Shown here in pieces: positions 34,073 through 47,404 of a stretch of DNA of 64,000 bases. Within the stretch, counting starts at the first letter, position 1, and the number at the start of each line of letters is the position of its first letter. Made by a program: the position numbers and the translations under genes. Below the pieces are notes generated by a model. It was not told the DNA's origin, searched no databases, and was given only the letters and a program-made list of their open reading frames with translations. The stretch comes from Cyclina sinensis (taxonomy: Eukaryota; Mollusca; Bivalvia; Venerida; Veneridae), in the NCBI GenBank assembly GCA_012932295.1, contig JAAONU010000001.1, positions 7,339,104-7,403,103 on the forward strand. The letters are read 5' to 3'.

Positions 34073-36889
34073 TTATGTTCTAAAATCAAGTAATAAGTAC
34101 TATAAATAGTACATACTATCAATTATTTATTATCATTAATCATAATCATATACACAAGTTATGGTAAACAGGTCGTCAAAGAATAGCTCGTGGGTACCAT
34201 GCCTAAACATCCCTTTTTTCGGGCAAGAACTGATATTATTAGTGAAACACACTTCACATATTACAATATTAAAAGTCTGCAGTGCAACCACAATATCAAA
34301 TGGACACTTTCTATACTTGCGTATGTCTACATATATGCGTAATATTTGTAGCTTTCTTAATGTTATCAAGTCGTTAAGAATTGAAGCTATAATGTTGTGG
34401 TTTTTTCTTACATTATGATCATATAACGCAAACTTATCATTTGATACATTCTATTTAGATAGTATAAATTGATTTAAAGCAACTGCCAAACAGTCTATTT
34501 TTACTATAATTTCAAAATCAGGATTTCTGTAAGGTTCCGTCAATAACAAGGGGACAGTAGTAGTCTGTAGTTTTCGCTTAAAATAAATCTTCTTCGTCCC
34601 TGAAATTTTATTTTTACGTCTTGAACTGATTATTTTGTCTCGATATCTTCATGAAATTACCGTGTAAAAGCTCTTCTTTTTTCTCAATTTTAATACTCAT
34701 TTTCACCAAAGGTATACAATAAAACATTCAATAATAAAATCGCCATAAATGTTTGTAATGGAACAACATCTTAGTTACGACGTATGCTCATTGTCACAGG
34801 GAAATTATTAACACAACGTTCAGACAGTTAGACATTAGTATCAGTTTGAAGAAAACACAGCCGACATTCCGAACGTAAAATTAGGTTTTCGACCCAATAG
34901 TTTAACAACCGTTTGTTTTCACACGTGCGCCATTATGAGACATTATTCTTCTGTCTTTGCCGCCTGTGACATTATGCTGACATTTAAGTTTAAAGCGGGA
35001 GTTTTTAAGCATAATGCTTTGTTTGTTCAATGCATACTCCTCATACCCTGTAATGTTAAAACTCCTCCATAACGTTTTAGAATTAAAAACGATGTAATCA
35101 AACGTTTCATTAAATAATTTCAAATAACGTAAAAAACACAACTTAGTGAAGACATACACATTACCATATACGGATGGATATATTAACTTATCAAGATGCA
35201 GTTGACTTTAAGCGTTTCCATGTTTTAACTAACATACAAGACCAAACAAGAGAATACCAAAAATGGCAACATTATAGTATTGTGTCCACATAATTTGACG
35301 CAAGCACCATGTTTCAGTATGCATTTCTTAGCGGATATATCTCGCAGATAAATAACTCAGTCTGAACATTCTTTGTATTATAATATAAACAGCAGAAGTC
35401 TTCAAATGAATAATGGCCTCTCAGATGTTTTAATAGCTAGTCTAAGAGTAAATTTACATGAAAATTCAAGTCAGAAAAACGACTGCATCAAAGATCTTGC
35501 TGATTCAGTGAACACATATCACACAAAAGTGCCATTGAGGTCTCAAGTGAGTGTAATTGCTAAGAAAACAAGTTCCATGAAATGGATGAACAACGAAAAC
35601 ACACACACACACACGCACGCACGCACGCACGCACACACACACAGAGTGGGGCAGGGCATAAATTAAATGAAAAAAAAATAATAAAAAAAATAAAAAAGGA
35701 CATAAATATTGAATGCTACTGTATTGCTAGAAATTTGCTAATTACACGGTAGTATTGTAAATTCACCAATAGAAACCAGCTCTGAAGAGGAGAAAACCTA
35801 GGTCAGACAGGTGCCATTGAACAGTGAACACATTGCTCTTTAAAGGTCAAGTCGTTAACAGTAGTGCTACTATTAATAATGGCATATCTTTGAGTGTGCT
35901 TAAAGTAGGAAACACGGTTTTGGCCTTAAAATTAGAATCAACTTTTCCGAATGTACTGAATTGATAAAAAATATAATATTTTGCTATAACAAATGTAAAA
36001 CAGATCGCCTCAATGCACTCTCACTTGACTTTTTTTTGTTGTTATCCAACCAAGAAAATCGGCTTTTTAAAGAAAATCTGGTGGAATTGTTGTTTATAAA
36101 TAGCCTGTTTGAAAATGTTGACATAATTGTCTCAAATTATAATTGTCATATAGTTAAAACTAATTAGTAACATGTTTAGCCAAAGTAACTGTTTACTTAT
36201 TAGTATCATGCATATACCAAAACACGTCGGTAATTGATTTCATCTTTAGCTGTACTGAAATATCTTAGTGATCTTACTGTTTCTGAAGTAGTATATTCAA
36301 GTTTAGAACGTGACGCAAAAAAGTTTATTAAAGCGACTGCAAGAAATAATTATGAGCAATTAATAAATAAATAGTAGCAGTTGTAACTGACTAATTAGTC
36401 GTTGTCACATTTTTCTTGGTTTATGATATTTAAAAGAAATAACATTATTAAAAATATACGTATGCGATGAACGAGATGACTCAGTTAAGACTTTTCCCTC
36501 AGTCATGTGTCCGTCTAGAAATTTTTGAAAATAGGAAATCAATATTGCTTCTAAGCTATCTGTCTTGAACAATGCATCTCAAGTCGCTTTACAGCAAGTA
36601 ATGAGTATAATTAATGTTCTGCTTTTTTTTTCTTTTTAAAGTTTTCTCATTCAACCATTTTTATTAAATGTTAGAAGCAGAATAAAGTATTGAATTTCTT
36701 TGAGTATTAATCTTAGGTTTTGCAATAGCAATATAGAAAGGAGATTTACTAACAAGCTAGCACTTAAATGCTGCCATGCATATGTTGGCAGTCGACATGT
36801 CTTTGGAATAACGATATTATATCATTGTCTCTGAAAACAAGGAACTTAAAATTAGTACCGTATATATTATATATTCGTTAGCTCTTAAG
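34073..36889. other. gene-free stretch
   Basis: A (CA)n/(CGCA)n microsatellite lies at 35598-35642. Overlapping frames on both strands at 34136-34418 cannot both be coding and show no motif. Confidence 0.4.
35598..35642. repeat. (CA)n/(CGCA)n microsatellite
   Basis: CA dinucleotides flank four CGCA units. Confidence 0.95.
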
Positions 36890-37490
36890 GCCATATTTGA
36901 AATCAGTCGTCATGACTTCTATAAAAAAGTTTTTCTTGGCGATTTCTATGTTAGGTTGGAATATGGGTCATCGGGTAGAACAGCAGAACTAAAGTTTTGC
37001 TTTAAATAAAAGGAAAAACCTTGGAAAGGCTCTATAGGCATCATTTTGAACTCACCATAATTCCTAATCAACTGAGTCGTCTTGACACTCTCTATGTCAA
37101 GTTCGAAAATGGGACATGTTAGGTAAAAAAACTAAGTTACTTGCTCATAACAAATGAAATTTGATAACGCACTTGAGGTTAAATTTTAACTGAGTCATCA
37201 TGATGTTTGGTCAGAATGATTGTCTAGGTGATTTCTAGGTTACGTTTTAAAATAGGTCACGTGGGTTTAAACGGTTCGTCATAAACTTTGTACTGACGAC
37301 ATCTATGTAATGTTCTAAAGAAAGACACGTAAAAATACTACATGTGTATATTCATATTGTCATTGTAAAACTGGTTTATTTGAGATGAAACGCAGGTCAA
37401 CTGGCTTGTGAACATATGTTCAATTAGATCAAGTAAAAGTGTCAAAAGGAGTACTCAGGTGAGCAATTTAAACTTACTATATGGCCCACC
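36890..37490 (+). repeat. decayed 3' part of the hairpin-ended dispersed repeat
   Basis: Phrases such as ATTTCTATGTTAGG, GGGTCATCGGG and ATAGGTCACGTGGG match the body of the repeat at 45650-46118. It closes with CTCAGGTGAGCAATTTA, the 3' end motif of that family. The 5' palindrome is missing. Confidence 0.6.
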
Positions 37491-38282
37491 TGTAATGACT
37501 GTATAATTAATGAAATATAAAAAGAATATAGGACAAAAGACTGTAGACATAATTATAATAATTATACCCTGTCTCTCAAATTAATACTGTTTCGTAAGAA
37601 ACTTTTTCAAGTAATATTTGTATGCAGCAAATGCTAGCATCGTAAGTTATTTTATAATTAACTGTATGTGGGGCACGTAATACATGTATACTTCATATCA
37701 CTATGATTGATTTTAGGATAACTGTAATACCGCCCAAAAATATTCTAAGACAAACCAATTAAAAAAAAATCAAGGAGACCATTCATCAAAATATTGAAAG
37801 AAAAATATTTAAAAAAAAGAATATTAATAACAAGTGAAATAATTTTGTTCATATATCTATATGGATTTACCTTACAATAAAACAAAATCACAAACAATGG
37901 GATTTGCTTTTTGTACCGAGTGAGACTGTTAATATCCTATTAACATGAGCCCTTCTATTAGTTGATTCCCCGAACAGTAATAGAGATAGTAAGGTGTTTG
38001 TATCGCAGTAGATTTATGGTATTTTTATCCCTTCTACAGTTATTTCTTTTTCATAAATACAAATCGATACCATATCTATCAGAAAAGGCTGATCCGCTTA
38101 CTGAAGTGACAATAATTGTTAGGGGTAAGAATATTACCACCTTCTAAGAGAGCTGTTATATTTCAAGACTATGTCAAGTAGGTAACGTATATGTTATTAA
38201 GGGGATTGATTATCCATGCATTAGTTTCTTTGAATTTTGACAAGTTTTCATTAAACGGATTTTTATCAGTATGTTAGTATAT
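37491..38282. other. gene-free AT-rich stretch
   Basis: No supported feature. Confidence 0.4.
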
Positions 38283-38407
38283 AAATATTACATGTCTGAC
38301 AGGGTGACAGTAAAATTGTAAACTTGAGGAAATACTGTCAACCGAGGCGAAGTTGACTTTTCGAAAGTTGACAATTTTACTGTCACCCTGTCAGACATGT
38401 AACATTT
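38283..38407. repeat. long inverted repeat: 37-bp arms with one mismatch
   Basis: The core arms 38290-38319 (starting ACATGTCTGACAGGGTGACA) and 38371-38400 are exact inverse copies of 30 bp separated by 51 nt. With one mismatch the arms extend to 37 bp. A transcript would form a strong hairpin. It is probably part of a MITE, since GACAGT-type motifs recur up to 38740. Confidence 0.95.
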
Positions 38408-38498
38408 ATTTTATTATACCGAAAAACTATTCAAACCATAAACAACTTTATTCAACTTTAAACTTTTAAACGTTTGTTGCTTGCTATTATTGTCGTCT

Positions 38499-38724
38499 GT
38501 TTACAACGGAAATGTAAAAATAGATATTGCGCATGCGCGAATGGTACAGTATAATTTTCGAACAATCCGTACCTATGGTAGCGGGTGACAGTATTTTTCC
38601 GACAGTAAATTGTTTACAACGGAAATGTAAAAATAGATAGTGCGCATGCGCGAATGGCACAGTATTATTTTCGAACATTTCGTAACTATGGTAGCGGGTG
38701 ACAGTATTTTTCCGACAGTAATTT
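38499..38724. repeat. two tandem copies of a 113-bp unit
   Basis: Copies at 38499-38611 and 38612-38724 share GTTTACAACGGAAATGTAAA, the palindromic TGCGCATGCGCGAATGG and GGTAGCGGGTGACAGTATTT with few differences. An open minus-strand frame here is a shadow of the repeat. Confidence 0.92.
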
Positions 38725-40532
38725 TTTTCTGACAGTACTTATATGTCACGGTGGCCTATGGAAGATTAACATTGTAAATGAAATTGAGATATAATAAACC
38801 CGCCTAACGTATTGCTTAAAGTGAAGTTTTGTAATTCGTATGACAAATTTTACGTAGACGGCGTTTGACTGGCAAACTGTCGGTTATTTTGCTGAAAATG
38901 CAAGATATATAATTTCTATAAACATTGTTTTTTTTTAATTCAGAAGAGAATAACAGTGTTTTAAATTTATTTTGTAATAGTAAATTAAGTTTTAAGTATA
39001 AAACATATTTGGATATGTTACCAACTTGTTACTCAATGCGTTATTACTTAATAAGAATTAGAATTTCAGCTTATTGTTAGTCCTTGAAAATACTAGACCC
39101 ACAGTTCGGCAAAAAAGCTGAACTTTTTTTCCTGTAGCACGGGCTTTGGTTATTCAGAATAACCAAATATCTACCAAACTATATATTTGTGAAATAGTTT
39201 TTAAAGAAGTCTTGATAATTTAAAACAGTTGCACAAGTGTCTGTGATAATAAATATAATTACCTTAAAATTATTCCTTAGTATAAGCTGATACTGCTAAA
39301 GACTGAAACATCACATATTAGATGATTGCAAAATTGCTGAAAATGATTGCATAACCAGTTTCAAAAAAATTAAAATTTAAAGCTTAATTGGTTACTTGAT
39401 TGGCCTCCTTGGTTATCGATGTTTCTCTCGATTCTTGTCCTTAATTGTAAGGACTCCTTTTAGAGTGTAAGCTCCTTATAATGCAAAGAAAGAAGGAACA
39501 TGCGTAAGATAATGAAATGTACACATTTAAATTTGTTTTGACTGTCTTACACAAATAGGATGTTATGTTACAAGGAATCTAGATATTTGCAATATAGTGA
39601 AAATCAGATGAATGGCTTTAAGTGCTATCCTGAACATAGATTCATACAGTTAGCATACTAGTTGCTGTCTGTAGATTTTTAACAAGGTTTTCAATAATGG
39701 TAATGGTAATTTGAATGATGTTGTCTTTATGCGGAAGGGTGGGTAGACCGGCGGCGTCAAGCTTTTATAAAAAACCTATACATTTGATAGTTAATATTAA
39801 GATCTTGTCTTTATAAGATAAAAAAATCACAGTGGGGTCAAAGGGTAGCTTATTGTTACTTAAATACTAAAACCATCTTCTTGGTTTTCCACTTAATCTC
39901 TTAATATCGACTTGGATTATGTTAACCAAAGTTAAAGAGCTGATGGCTGACATCAGTGTCTTGCTTGAGACTAATTAAAGTTATACTTGCGTCTAGGGGG
40001 TCATTCACTGCTACTACACATTATTTTCCGGTCACAGTATTAAATTTCACATACCCTGTTGTAACTAAGCTTTGACAGCGCAGAGCAACACCTTTGGGAT
40101 TGCATTTTGGTTACTTTGTTCAATGAGCCTCTTTTCAATAAGACTAAGACATAAGATAGCACTCAACATTACCTCAGTTTATATTGCTTTAGGGTTCCCT
40201 GAGGTCAAGGGTTATTTCACTGTTATCAAAAGTAGACTTTTGGTTTCTTCTCAATATCGAACGTTCTACTACACGTATTTCAATACGACTTGGTCATAAG
40301 GTACCACAACCTCTCCTAGAATTGTTTCAAGAGTCACTGTGGTCGAGCAGAATGTCTCCATACATGGATACAAGTTTACGAAAATAAATTATTTGTACAT
40401 TAATCAGTAAAATCAAAATTCAAATAGCCCATTTTGTAAACTATGTAAACTAAAACACTTCGAAAATGTTATCGCATAAACAGTTGATATTGTTGAAAAT
40501 TTCGTATGTCCTTCACATTTTAATATTTGGCT
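38725..40532. other. gene-free stretch
   Basis: No supported gene or repeat. The frame at 40072-40299 has no motif. Confidence 0.4.
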
Positions 40533-40823
40533 GCCCCGGCTAGCTCAATCGGTAGAGCATCTGATTGTCAATATTGACCATCCCGGTTCGATCCCCATCA
40601 GGGCCGGCAAAATGTCATCGTGTTAATTGATCTCAGACAATTCGTCTATAGGTCATTCGTCCCTCACCTGAAACAAGTGAGGAAGTAGTCAGTCGCTTGC
40701 GGAGAGATTGGTTAGTAAGCTGGTTGGATACCCAGGAACACTTGTTAGGTAGACTGACCGCCGGGATATGACCACAGGAGTTAAAACTGGCCAATAAACC
40801 AAACCAATAAACCAATCAAATTT
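40533..40823 (+). mobile_element. tRNA-derived SINE
   Basis: The head (40533-40610) has a tRNA-like A box (TAGCTCAATCGGTAGAGCA) and B box (GGTTCGATCCC), the internal RNA polymerase III promoter. The acceptor and T stems pair poorly, so it is not a working tRNA. About 190 bp of tRNA-unrelated body follow, and the element ends in a short AATAAACC repeat tail (about 40792-40823). SINEs of this type move using a partner LINE's enzymes. Confidence 0.75.
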
Positions 40824-41336
40824 TATAACTAATTACATAGAGATGTGCAAAACACATCCATACCCATGGGTTTGTTTGTTTGTTCTGTTGATGTTGTTGT
40901 TGATTTGTTTGTTTTTTGGTTAGTTTTTCTTGTGTTTTTGTTTTGTTTTGTTTTATTTTGCAAAAGCAACAGCGTCAAATTTGTTTCTATAAAAATGTCT
41001 ACAAGTACTGAATTTTTATTTTAGCTCGACATTAAGATATAAATACTTTTTATTGGTACACATTTATTACACTAATGCTGAATAAGTGCTTTCTGCGTAA
41101 GAGTAAGTTCAGTATTTTTAAATCCTTTATATGACAGACTGGAAAAAAGATTAAGAAAGGTATTTAGGTTCACTTGAGTAATTGTTTAGTTGAGATGAAG
41201 AATTAATTTCTCTGTGTATTGTCCAGGTATCGAGTCTCACATGAATCTTTTTAGATTGGCAATGAACTGTTTTATTGATTTATGGTTGTTCTGTAGATGT
41301 GTTCATTGACGAGAATCAAATAAATGATTAAATAAT

Positions 41337-41341
41337 AAATA

Positions 41342-41371
<30 letters not shown>
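41337..41371. repeat. (AATC)n microsatellite
   Basis: About seven tandem AATC units. Confidence 0.95.
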
Positions 41372-41372
<1 letters not shown>

Positions 41373-42263
41373 TACATGAAGGACGATATACAAATAACAG
41401 TGAAGTGTTAATTCATCTATCTTATGGAAGTCACGTTGAACTTCTGTTTTAAAATTCTTAAAAGTAATTTTAACCAGTTTGAGTTGATTTATTAACTTAA
41501 AACACTTTAGTCAGAAAATTTGTTAAATTAAGTATATCCATTATCGTCCTGTTTTATTTCGCGTTTAATGAGGTGTAGTCAAAAAACAGAAGTATCTGAG
41601 TAGATAACACCTAAAGCACCCATTAATACACATAATTGCGTCACATTTTTTAACATTTGTTTTCTTAATAGCATGATCATTTTTGTACACGAATGAAGGG
41701 TAATTAACACACAAAGAAAACAAAAAAACTGATTGATTTGAATAAGCATGTACTGTCACCTGAATTACGGACTGAAGACCTACATTAAAGATTTTAAACA
41801 AAGAGATAATCGATGAAAATAGCACATTTTTCTATCCACATCAGTCAACGTAAAAAAATAAAGTGAACGAATCATTCAAAGAGAAGAGGTATTGCAAAAA
41901 TGACAGCAAACAAAAACGAATGACATTAAGAGTTATTTTTTAATTAATTTGTATGCTCTATAAATTCTTTAGTTTCTGCACTTGTTCATGTACTGTAATT
42001 AATGCTCGGATCGATCAGCTTGAAGGTATCAGTAAGAGTTATATAATCATGCCTCCTTTGCACATACTACCATCAAAAACCACTTGGTATATCCTCAAAC
42101 CGTTCATTCGTTTACTTATAGTTAATCAAATCTTACTATTTTGCAACTGGTATGTAAATAGTCATGGTATAAATGACTTAAGAAATGACTGACTTAATAC
42201 GGTCAGTTTTATTTCACGTTGTTCTTAGATCTTGTTTGTGTCTGTAAGTTAAGATACAGATTT

Positions 42264-42341
42264 CCCTCACTTAATGGATGCGATTCTAGAAAATATTGTT
42301 TTTCCTCACTTAATGGATGCAATTCTAGAAAACAATGAATC

Positions 42342-42376
<35 letters not shown>
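42264..42376. repeat. 39-bp direct duplication followed by (CT)n microsatellite
   Basis: CCTCACTTAATGGATGCRAT recurs with a 39-bp offset. It is followed directly by a CT dinucleotide run. Confidence 0.9.
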
Positions 42377-42380
<4 letters not shown>

Positions 42381-42496
42381 CAGTAAGACAAATCGGAAGA
42401 CAAATATGATGGATGACTTGTCGAATGGATTTTTAGCTCACCTGAGCGAATGCTCAGGGTGAGCTATTGTGATCGCTCGATATCTGTCGTCTGTCG

Positions 42497-45400
42497 TAAT
42501 GTTGGGTACAGATATCCAAAGTGGGATAATTATCTAGCTGTTATATATAAAGATAATATCAACATGTCTCATTTGGATAGTATAAATAACCAGCTAAATT
42601 CCTATCCACACTCAAAAAGCACCGTAGAGCATATCACAAATGAGCTTAAGCAGCTTTTTATTTATTCTGCATCTTAGTCATTCCAAGAAATCACGAGACA
42701 TATAGTGGTAACTGATAAAAATAATAAATCATTATTTGGTCCAAACTGCTTTAAAGCGAGAACGGTCTATCACAAAGCTAAAGACACGTTCCGTAAGAAC
42801 CCGACTGATTGAAATAAGTTACAGTTACGATACGCAAACAAACAGTACAAACGTACTATGATTTTTTTATATTAATAAATACAAATTTACACAATCAAAC
42901 AAGTTAAGGTGTTTACATGACAAAAACCCGAAACAGTATTGGACATTTTTTAATAATCTTAAACCAAGAAAGAACGAATCTAAGACTCCGACGATAACAG
43001 AATTTTACGATCACTTTAAACGAATTAACACTAGTGAAGATTTGGATTCAAATCATTTTAGGGACACAAATGAAAATTTACTTTCGCGGGCACAAAATGA
43101 TTTTCTTAACGCACAAATTAGAGAAAGAGAAATTCTTAAATGTATTCAAAATTTGCATTACGGTAAAGCATCTTGTCCTGCTGATAATATCATTAATGAA
43201 TATATCAAAAGTACTAAAGATCTGTTATTGCCTACATATACAAAACTATTTAATTGTATCTTAGATACCGGATTCATTCCTAACTCATGGTTAAGAGGAA
43301 CTATAATTATTATTTATAAAAATAAAGGAAACTCTGAAGACCCCAAAAATTATAGACCTATTACTATACTAAGTTGCCTTGGCAAGTTATTTCTATTTTA
43401 AATGAGAGATTAACGCTTTATCTAGAAAACATTAATATCTTAAACAAAAATCAAGCGGGTTTTAGAAAGGGGTATTCTTGTACAGATCATATTTTTACCT
43501 TACACAGTATAGAAATTATGAAAAAAAAATGAAGCAAAAGGTATTCTGTGGCTTTATAGACTTCTCTCAAGCATTTGACAATGTCTGGAGAGCAGCTGTT
43601 TGGCATAAACTCTTAAATAATCACCTAAATGGTAAATTCTATACGGTAATATATAATATGTATCAACATATTAAGTCTAAAGTTAAACATAATGGTGCCA
43701 CATCCGAATTCTTTGTATCCGAAATTGGGGTCAGGCAGGGAGAAAATCTCTTGCCCGTGATTTTTTCTTCGTTTCACTTATCTAGAAGAAAAAAATTGTA
43801 TTGGGATAGAGCTTAATGATGAAGAAGATATTTAATTTAGATATTGGCTTAAACTTTTATCCTGCTCTATGCCGATGACACTATTATTATGGCAAATTCA
43901 CCGGAAAATTTTCAAGATTGTCTCAATACATTTCATGACGATTGTTTAAACTGGCATCTTAAAGTGAATATCAATAAAACTAAAATTGTTGTTTTTAGTT
44001 TCACGGAACACCAGAAATTTAAGTTTTCAGTTGGGAAATCCAGATGTCGAAATTGTAGAAAAAATATTATTATCTAGGTGTAACCTTTACTTGTAATAGA
44101 TCATTCTCAAACGCACGCAAGCACGTGACCGAGCAAGAAAAAAAAACAATGCATCTTCTCTATAGTAAAATAAATAATGGGGCTTTACCGATTGACTTAA
44201 TTTTAAAGCTTTTTGACCATGCTGTTCTACCTATGCTTACCTATGGCTCCGAAATCGTTGGTTACGAAAATTTAGATATCATTGAAAAATTACACAATGA
44301 TCTTTTTAAGAAATACAAAGGGTAGGAAAAATACCCTTTGTATATGCTCTACGTTGAACAAGGAAGGTACTCTATTACAATTAACATATACACTCGCATG
44401 ATCTCTTATTGGAATAGGCTCATCACTGGAAAATCCGAAAAGCTATCCCGTTCATGCGACAGCAAAATAGCCAATCCAAATGGATTAACAAAATTAAAGA
44501 TATTTTATTCTCTGTCGGTAGACCTGATCTGTGGCTAAATCAAGATTTAATAAATAATAAATTAATTCATAAAAGTATAAAACAAACACTCGTCGATCAA
44601 TTTAAGCAGACGTGGCACGCCCAGCTTCAGCAATCAAATAAAGGTAAAATATACAACAGCTTCAAAGAAAAACACGAGTTTGAAAAATATTTCAAGATTT
44701 GACCTTAGAGTGAATGTATACCCTTCTTTAAATTTAGAACCGCTAATCACAAATTGCCTATTGAAACAGGTAGGTGGGATGGGACTGACTTTATAGAACG
44801 TAAATGTTCTCTATGTTCCAACAATCAGTTAGCTTCAGAAGAGCACTACCTTTTATTTTGTCACTACTTTCGACCAGAACGGCAGCTTCTTTTTGATCGT
44901 TTAAACAACCATCGTCCTGACTCTTTTAAAACAATTCTTACTTCAGAATCATGTGCAACTCTTATGCCACTTTGTAAACTTATTAAAGCGATCATATATA
45001 AATTTAACGCGTGATCGCAATGCCTCCTGACATGATTTTAAAATGCCTTTCATTAGTTTACATAAGAGTGAATATTATACCTCTTTTTGTACTATCCATG
45101 TATTATTATTTTGTTATCACTCACCATCAAAGTAATATATCCGTACAATGTACTCGTAGTATTATTATTAACACAGCAGATTTAGTTTCCTTACATCTCT
45201 GTATATGTTAACTAAATTTTTCATTCATAAACTGTTATATTAAGTATTTGTCTTGCTTATGAAAAGTGTGGAACGTATTTTTTTTCCGTAAAGTTTTCTA
45301 TTTATATTAATCAACTCATTCATAAAAATTCACACTACTTTCGGCATGCACACTTAAAGCATGCGAATCTTATATATACAGGTGTTATTTTGATAAATAT

Positions 45401-45645
45401 TTCAGAACGCCAAACGGAAACTTCTTTTGGTAGAAATACGTTCAGCTTTAATTGTAATATTCTACTTTATTGTGTTAAAGCTTTCTTCCCCTCTTTTTCG
45501 TTTGTTTTTCGAATAATCCTTTACATTTGTACCGGAACCAATCTCATTTTATTAAGATAGACATAAAAAAAAAATAAAATTGTTTATACCCAATGTTGTA
45601 TATCTATTTATGCAGTGGGAAAAATAAAGTTCTGTTCTGTTCTGT
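42497..45645 (+). mobile_element. 5'-truncated non-LTR retrotransposon (LINE)
   Basis: The element carries a broken reverse-transcriptase reading frame, an AATAAA near 45622 and a short (TTCTG)n tail at about 45630-45645. CTGTCGTCTGTCG-like text flanks both ends and probably marks the target duplication inside the hairpin-ended repeat. The endonuclease part is absent, so it is truncated at the 5' end. The clade is not assigned. Confidence 0.85.
42960..45014 (+). pseudogene. LINE reverse transcriptase, broken by frameshifts
   Basis: This would be the polymerase that copies the element's RNA at the target nick. Recognisable blocks run in order through changing frames: a RPITILSCLGKLF block (43360-43395), the motif A region FIDFSQAFDNVWR (about 43550-43600), a motif B remnant GVRQGENLLP (about 43728-43757), and the catalytic YADDTIIMA motif (about 43868-43895). 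The connector follows, and a C-terminal Cys/His cluster (C-x2-C ... H-x4-C, about 44794-44853) lies in the last frame, which ends at 45014. At least four frameshifts and several stops separate these blocks, so no active protein can be made. Confidence 0.88.
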
Positions 45646-46118
45646 CTGTCCGTCGTCTGTCTGTTCAAATTTGCCTTGTGTATGCGATAGAGGCTGTATT
45701 TTTTTCATTGGATCTTTTTGAAACTTAGTCAGAATGTTTGCCTTGATGAAATCTAGGTTGGGTCATCTGAAGTCAAAAACTAGGTCACGGGGTCAAATGT
45801 TAGAAAAACATTGTGTATGCGATAGAAGCTGTATTTTTCATTCGATTTTCCTAATATTTGGTTAGAATGTTTGTCTTGATGAGATCTAGGATGGAATTGT
45901 ATATGGGTCATCCAATTCAAAAAAAGGGCACAGGGCCTATTCTTAGAAGACCTTCTGTTCAGCTACAACAATGAAACATTAGATAATTTTGCATCCAGAT
46001 TAAATTTTTGACTGTGGATGATCTTGGCCTTGACCTACTTACGTACTTCCTGATTTTTGATGTTTCTGTCCAATGATTCTCAGGTGAGTGATATAGGGCC
46101 ATCTTGGCCCTCTTGTTT

Positions 46119-47404
46119 TTCTTTATGATTGTGTGGCGAGTATATCAGTATATCAATCATCACTTCAAAAAAAAGTGAACCTGTTATGGTTGTAAGAGAA
46201 ATATCTCTCTTTTCTGCAGAAATATAACCAGGTAAAATATTCAAACATAACACTATTTTGTCACTGAATGTGTGTGTGCACACACTATCTGTGATACATA
46301 ATACATCCTCTCCATTAGAAACAAACCAAATATGCTGTAAAATTTCATCTTCCAATTTACAACTTAGCATATTTTATTATTACTCATGTTACCGTTAACA
46401 AATATTAAGTTAGGGCGTTTCTTGCCCAGGTATAAAAGACGTAAAATATCAGCGAACACAACACGACCTCGGGTCGAAAACAGGATGATTCAACTCATGA
46501 AAGAATTTTTTGAAAAAGGGACGATAGTCTCCAGGAAGAACAGAATTCATTTCTTGCAGATGTTAGAATTCTACAGGTTAAATGGCACTGCGAAACAATC
46601 TGGAAAGCGCAACATTTGTCACATTGATCTTTCTTAGGGACAAAAACATTTAAATTTATTTCGCCAAAAGTATATTGAAATACCGTATTTTCAGATTCTG
46701 TTCTTTTATTTGAAGAATCTATCGCTCATAGTTTTTCTCTTACATAAGGTCCCGATGGAATCAAAGACTGGTTTATCGATATCTTAAAGAGAGCTTAAAG
46801 AAAAATGACGTAAATAGTTTTTCTGCGAATTGTAACGGCATGTTTGATTAATAAACTTAAACATATAAAGTTATAAACTCTAAAGCTAAGAAAAATTTTC
46901 TTTATTGTAAGACCTTCCAATTGATAATTTCGAACTTTCTTACATTTACAGTCATAACTTTATTATTCACTTCTTTTCTTGCAGAAATGAAATGCAAATC
47001 TTTGTTCAGAGCGTGTCGTTTTAAGAAATCAAACGCATTTGGTTCGTTACTATTAAAATATACGATAAAAGACATGATGCTGCTTTTAAAATTGTTAATT
47101 TTCTGTTTTTAGATGGTGATGTCCCACGTGTTACATTAAATGTGGTTTATATAAATTACAGCTTGTTCGTCTCTCTAGAGCTTACTGAATGTTTAAGAGT
47201 TCAATAAACGCAATTTTTGCATACTAGAAAAAAACCTTTTGAAACAGGTTCTTGACATTTGACTCCAAAGTGCTCTGGTCTCAGTAAGGTCATTGGATAT
47301 CTACTCCTTTCGCTATACAGTGCCATTAGCTTTTAATGTTTTATATGTTTGTATGCTTTTGCATGCAACTGTGCCGAGATGATGGGTGGGTTTGAGTTAG
47401 TTAT
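46119..47404. other. gene-free stretch between the two retrotransposons
   Basis: The frame at 46386-46637 and a good-looking acceptor near 46983 (TTCTTTTCTTGCAG) are not supported by any recognisable protein. No gene is called. Confidence 0.35.

Larger units (their letters stand above)
40824..42430. other. gene-free stretch with simple repeats
   Basis: An (AATC)n tract lies at 41337-41371, a 39-bp direct duplication (CCTCACTTAATGGATGC) at 42264-42336 and a (CT)n tract at 42342-42376. No gene is recognised. Confidence 0.45.
42433..46118 (+). mobile_element. hairpin-ended dispersed repeat (Helentron-like?), split by a LINE insertion
   Basis: The 5' end (42433-42496) is TTAGCTCACCTGAGC, then GCTCAGGGTGAGCT, a strong palindrome. 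The body resumes at about 45646. The 3' end (46077-46118) has CTCAGGTGAGTGATA, the inverse of the 5' motif, then a GGGCCATCTTGGCCC hairpin and CTTG. Inverted subterminal motifs plus a 3' hairpin with no coding capacity resemble non-autonomous Helentron-type (rolling-circle) elements, but no target-site evidence is decisive. A second copy lies at 53435-54868 and a decayed one at 36890-37490. Without the LINE this copy is about 540 bp. Confidence 0.65.

Noticed and set aside
33876..34109. ORFs across the palindrome cluster
   Set aside because: Overlapping frames on both strands translate the palindromes (GNFHG, KFPR) and show no independent coding signal.
40533..40610. functional tRNA gene
   Set aside because: A and B boxes are good, but the acceptor and T stems do not pair, and a SINE body and tail follow.
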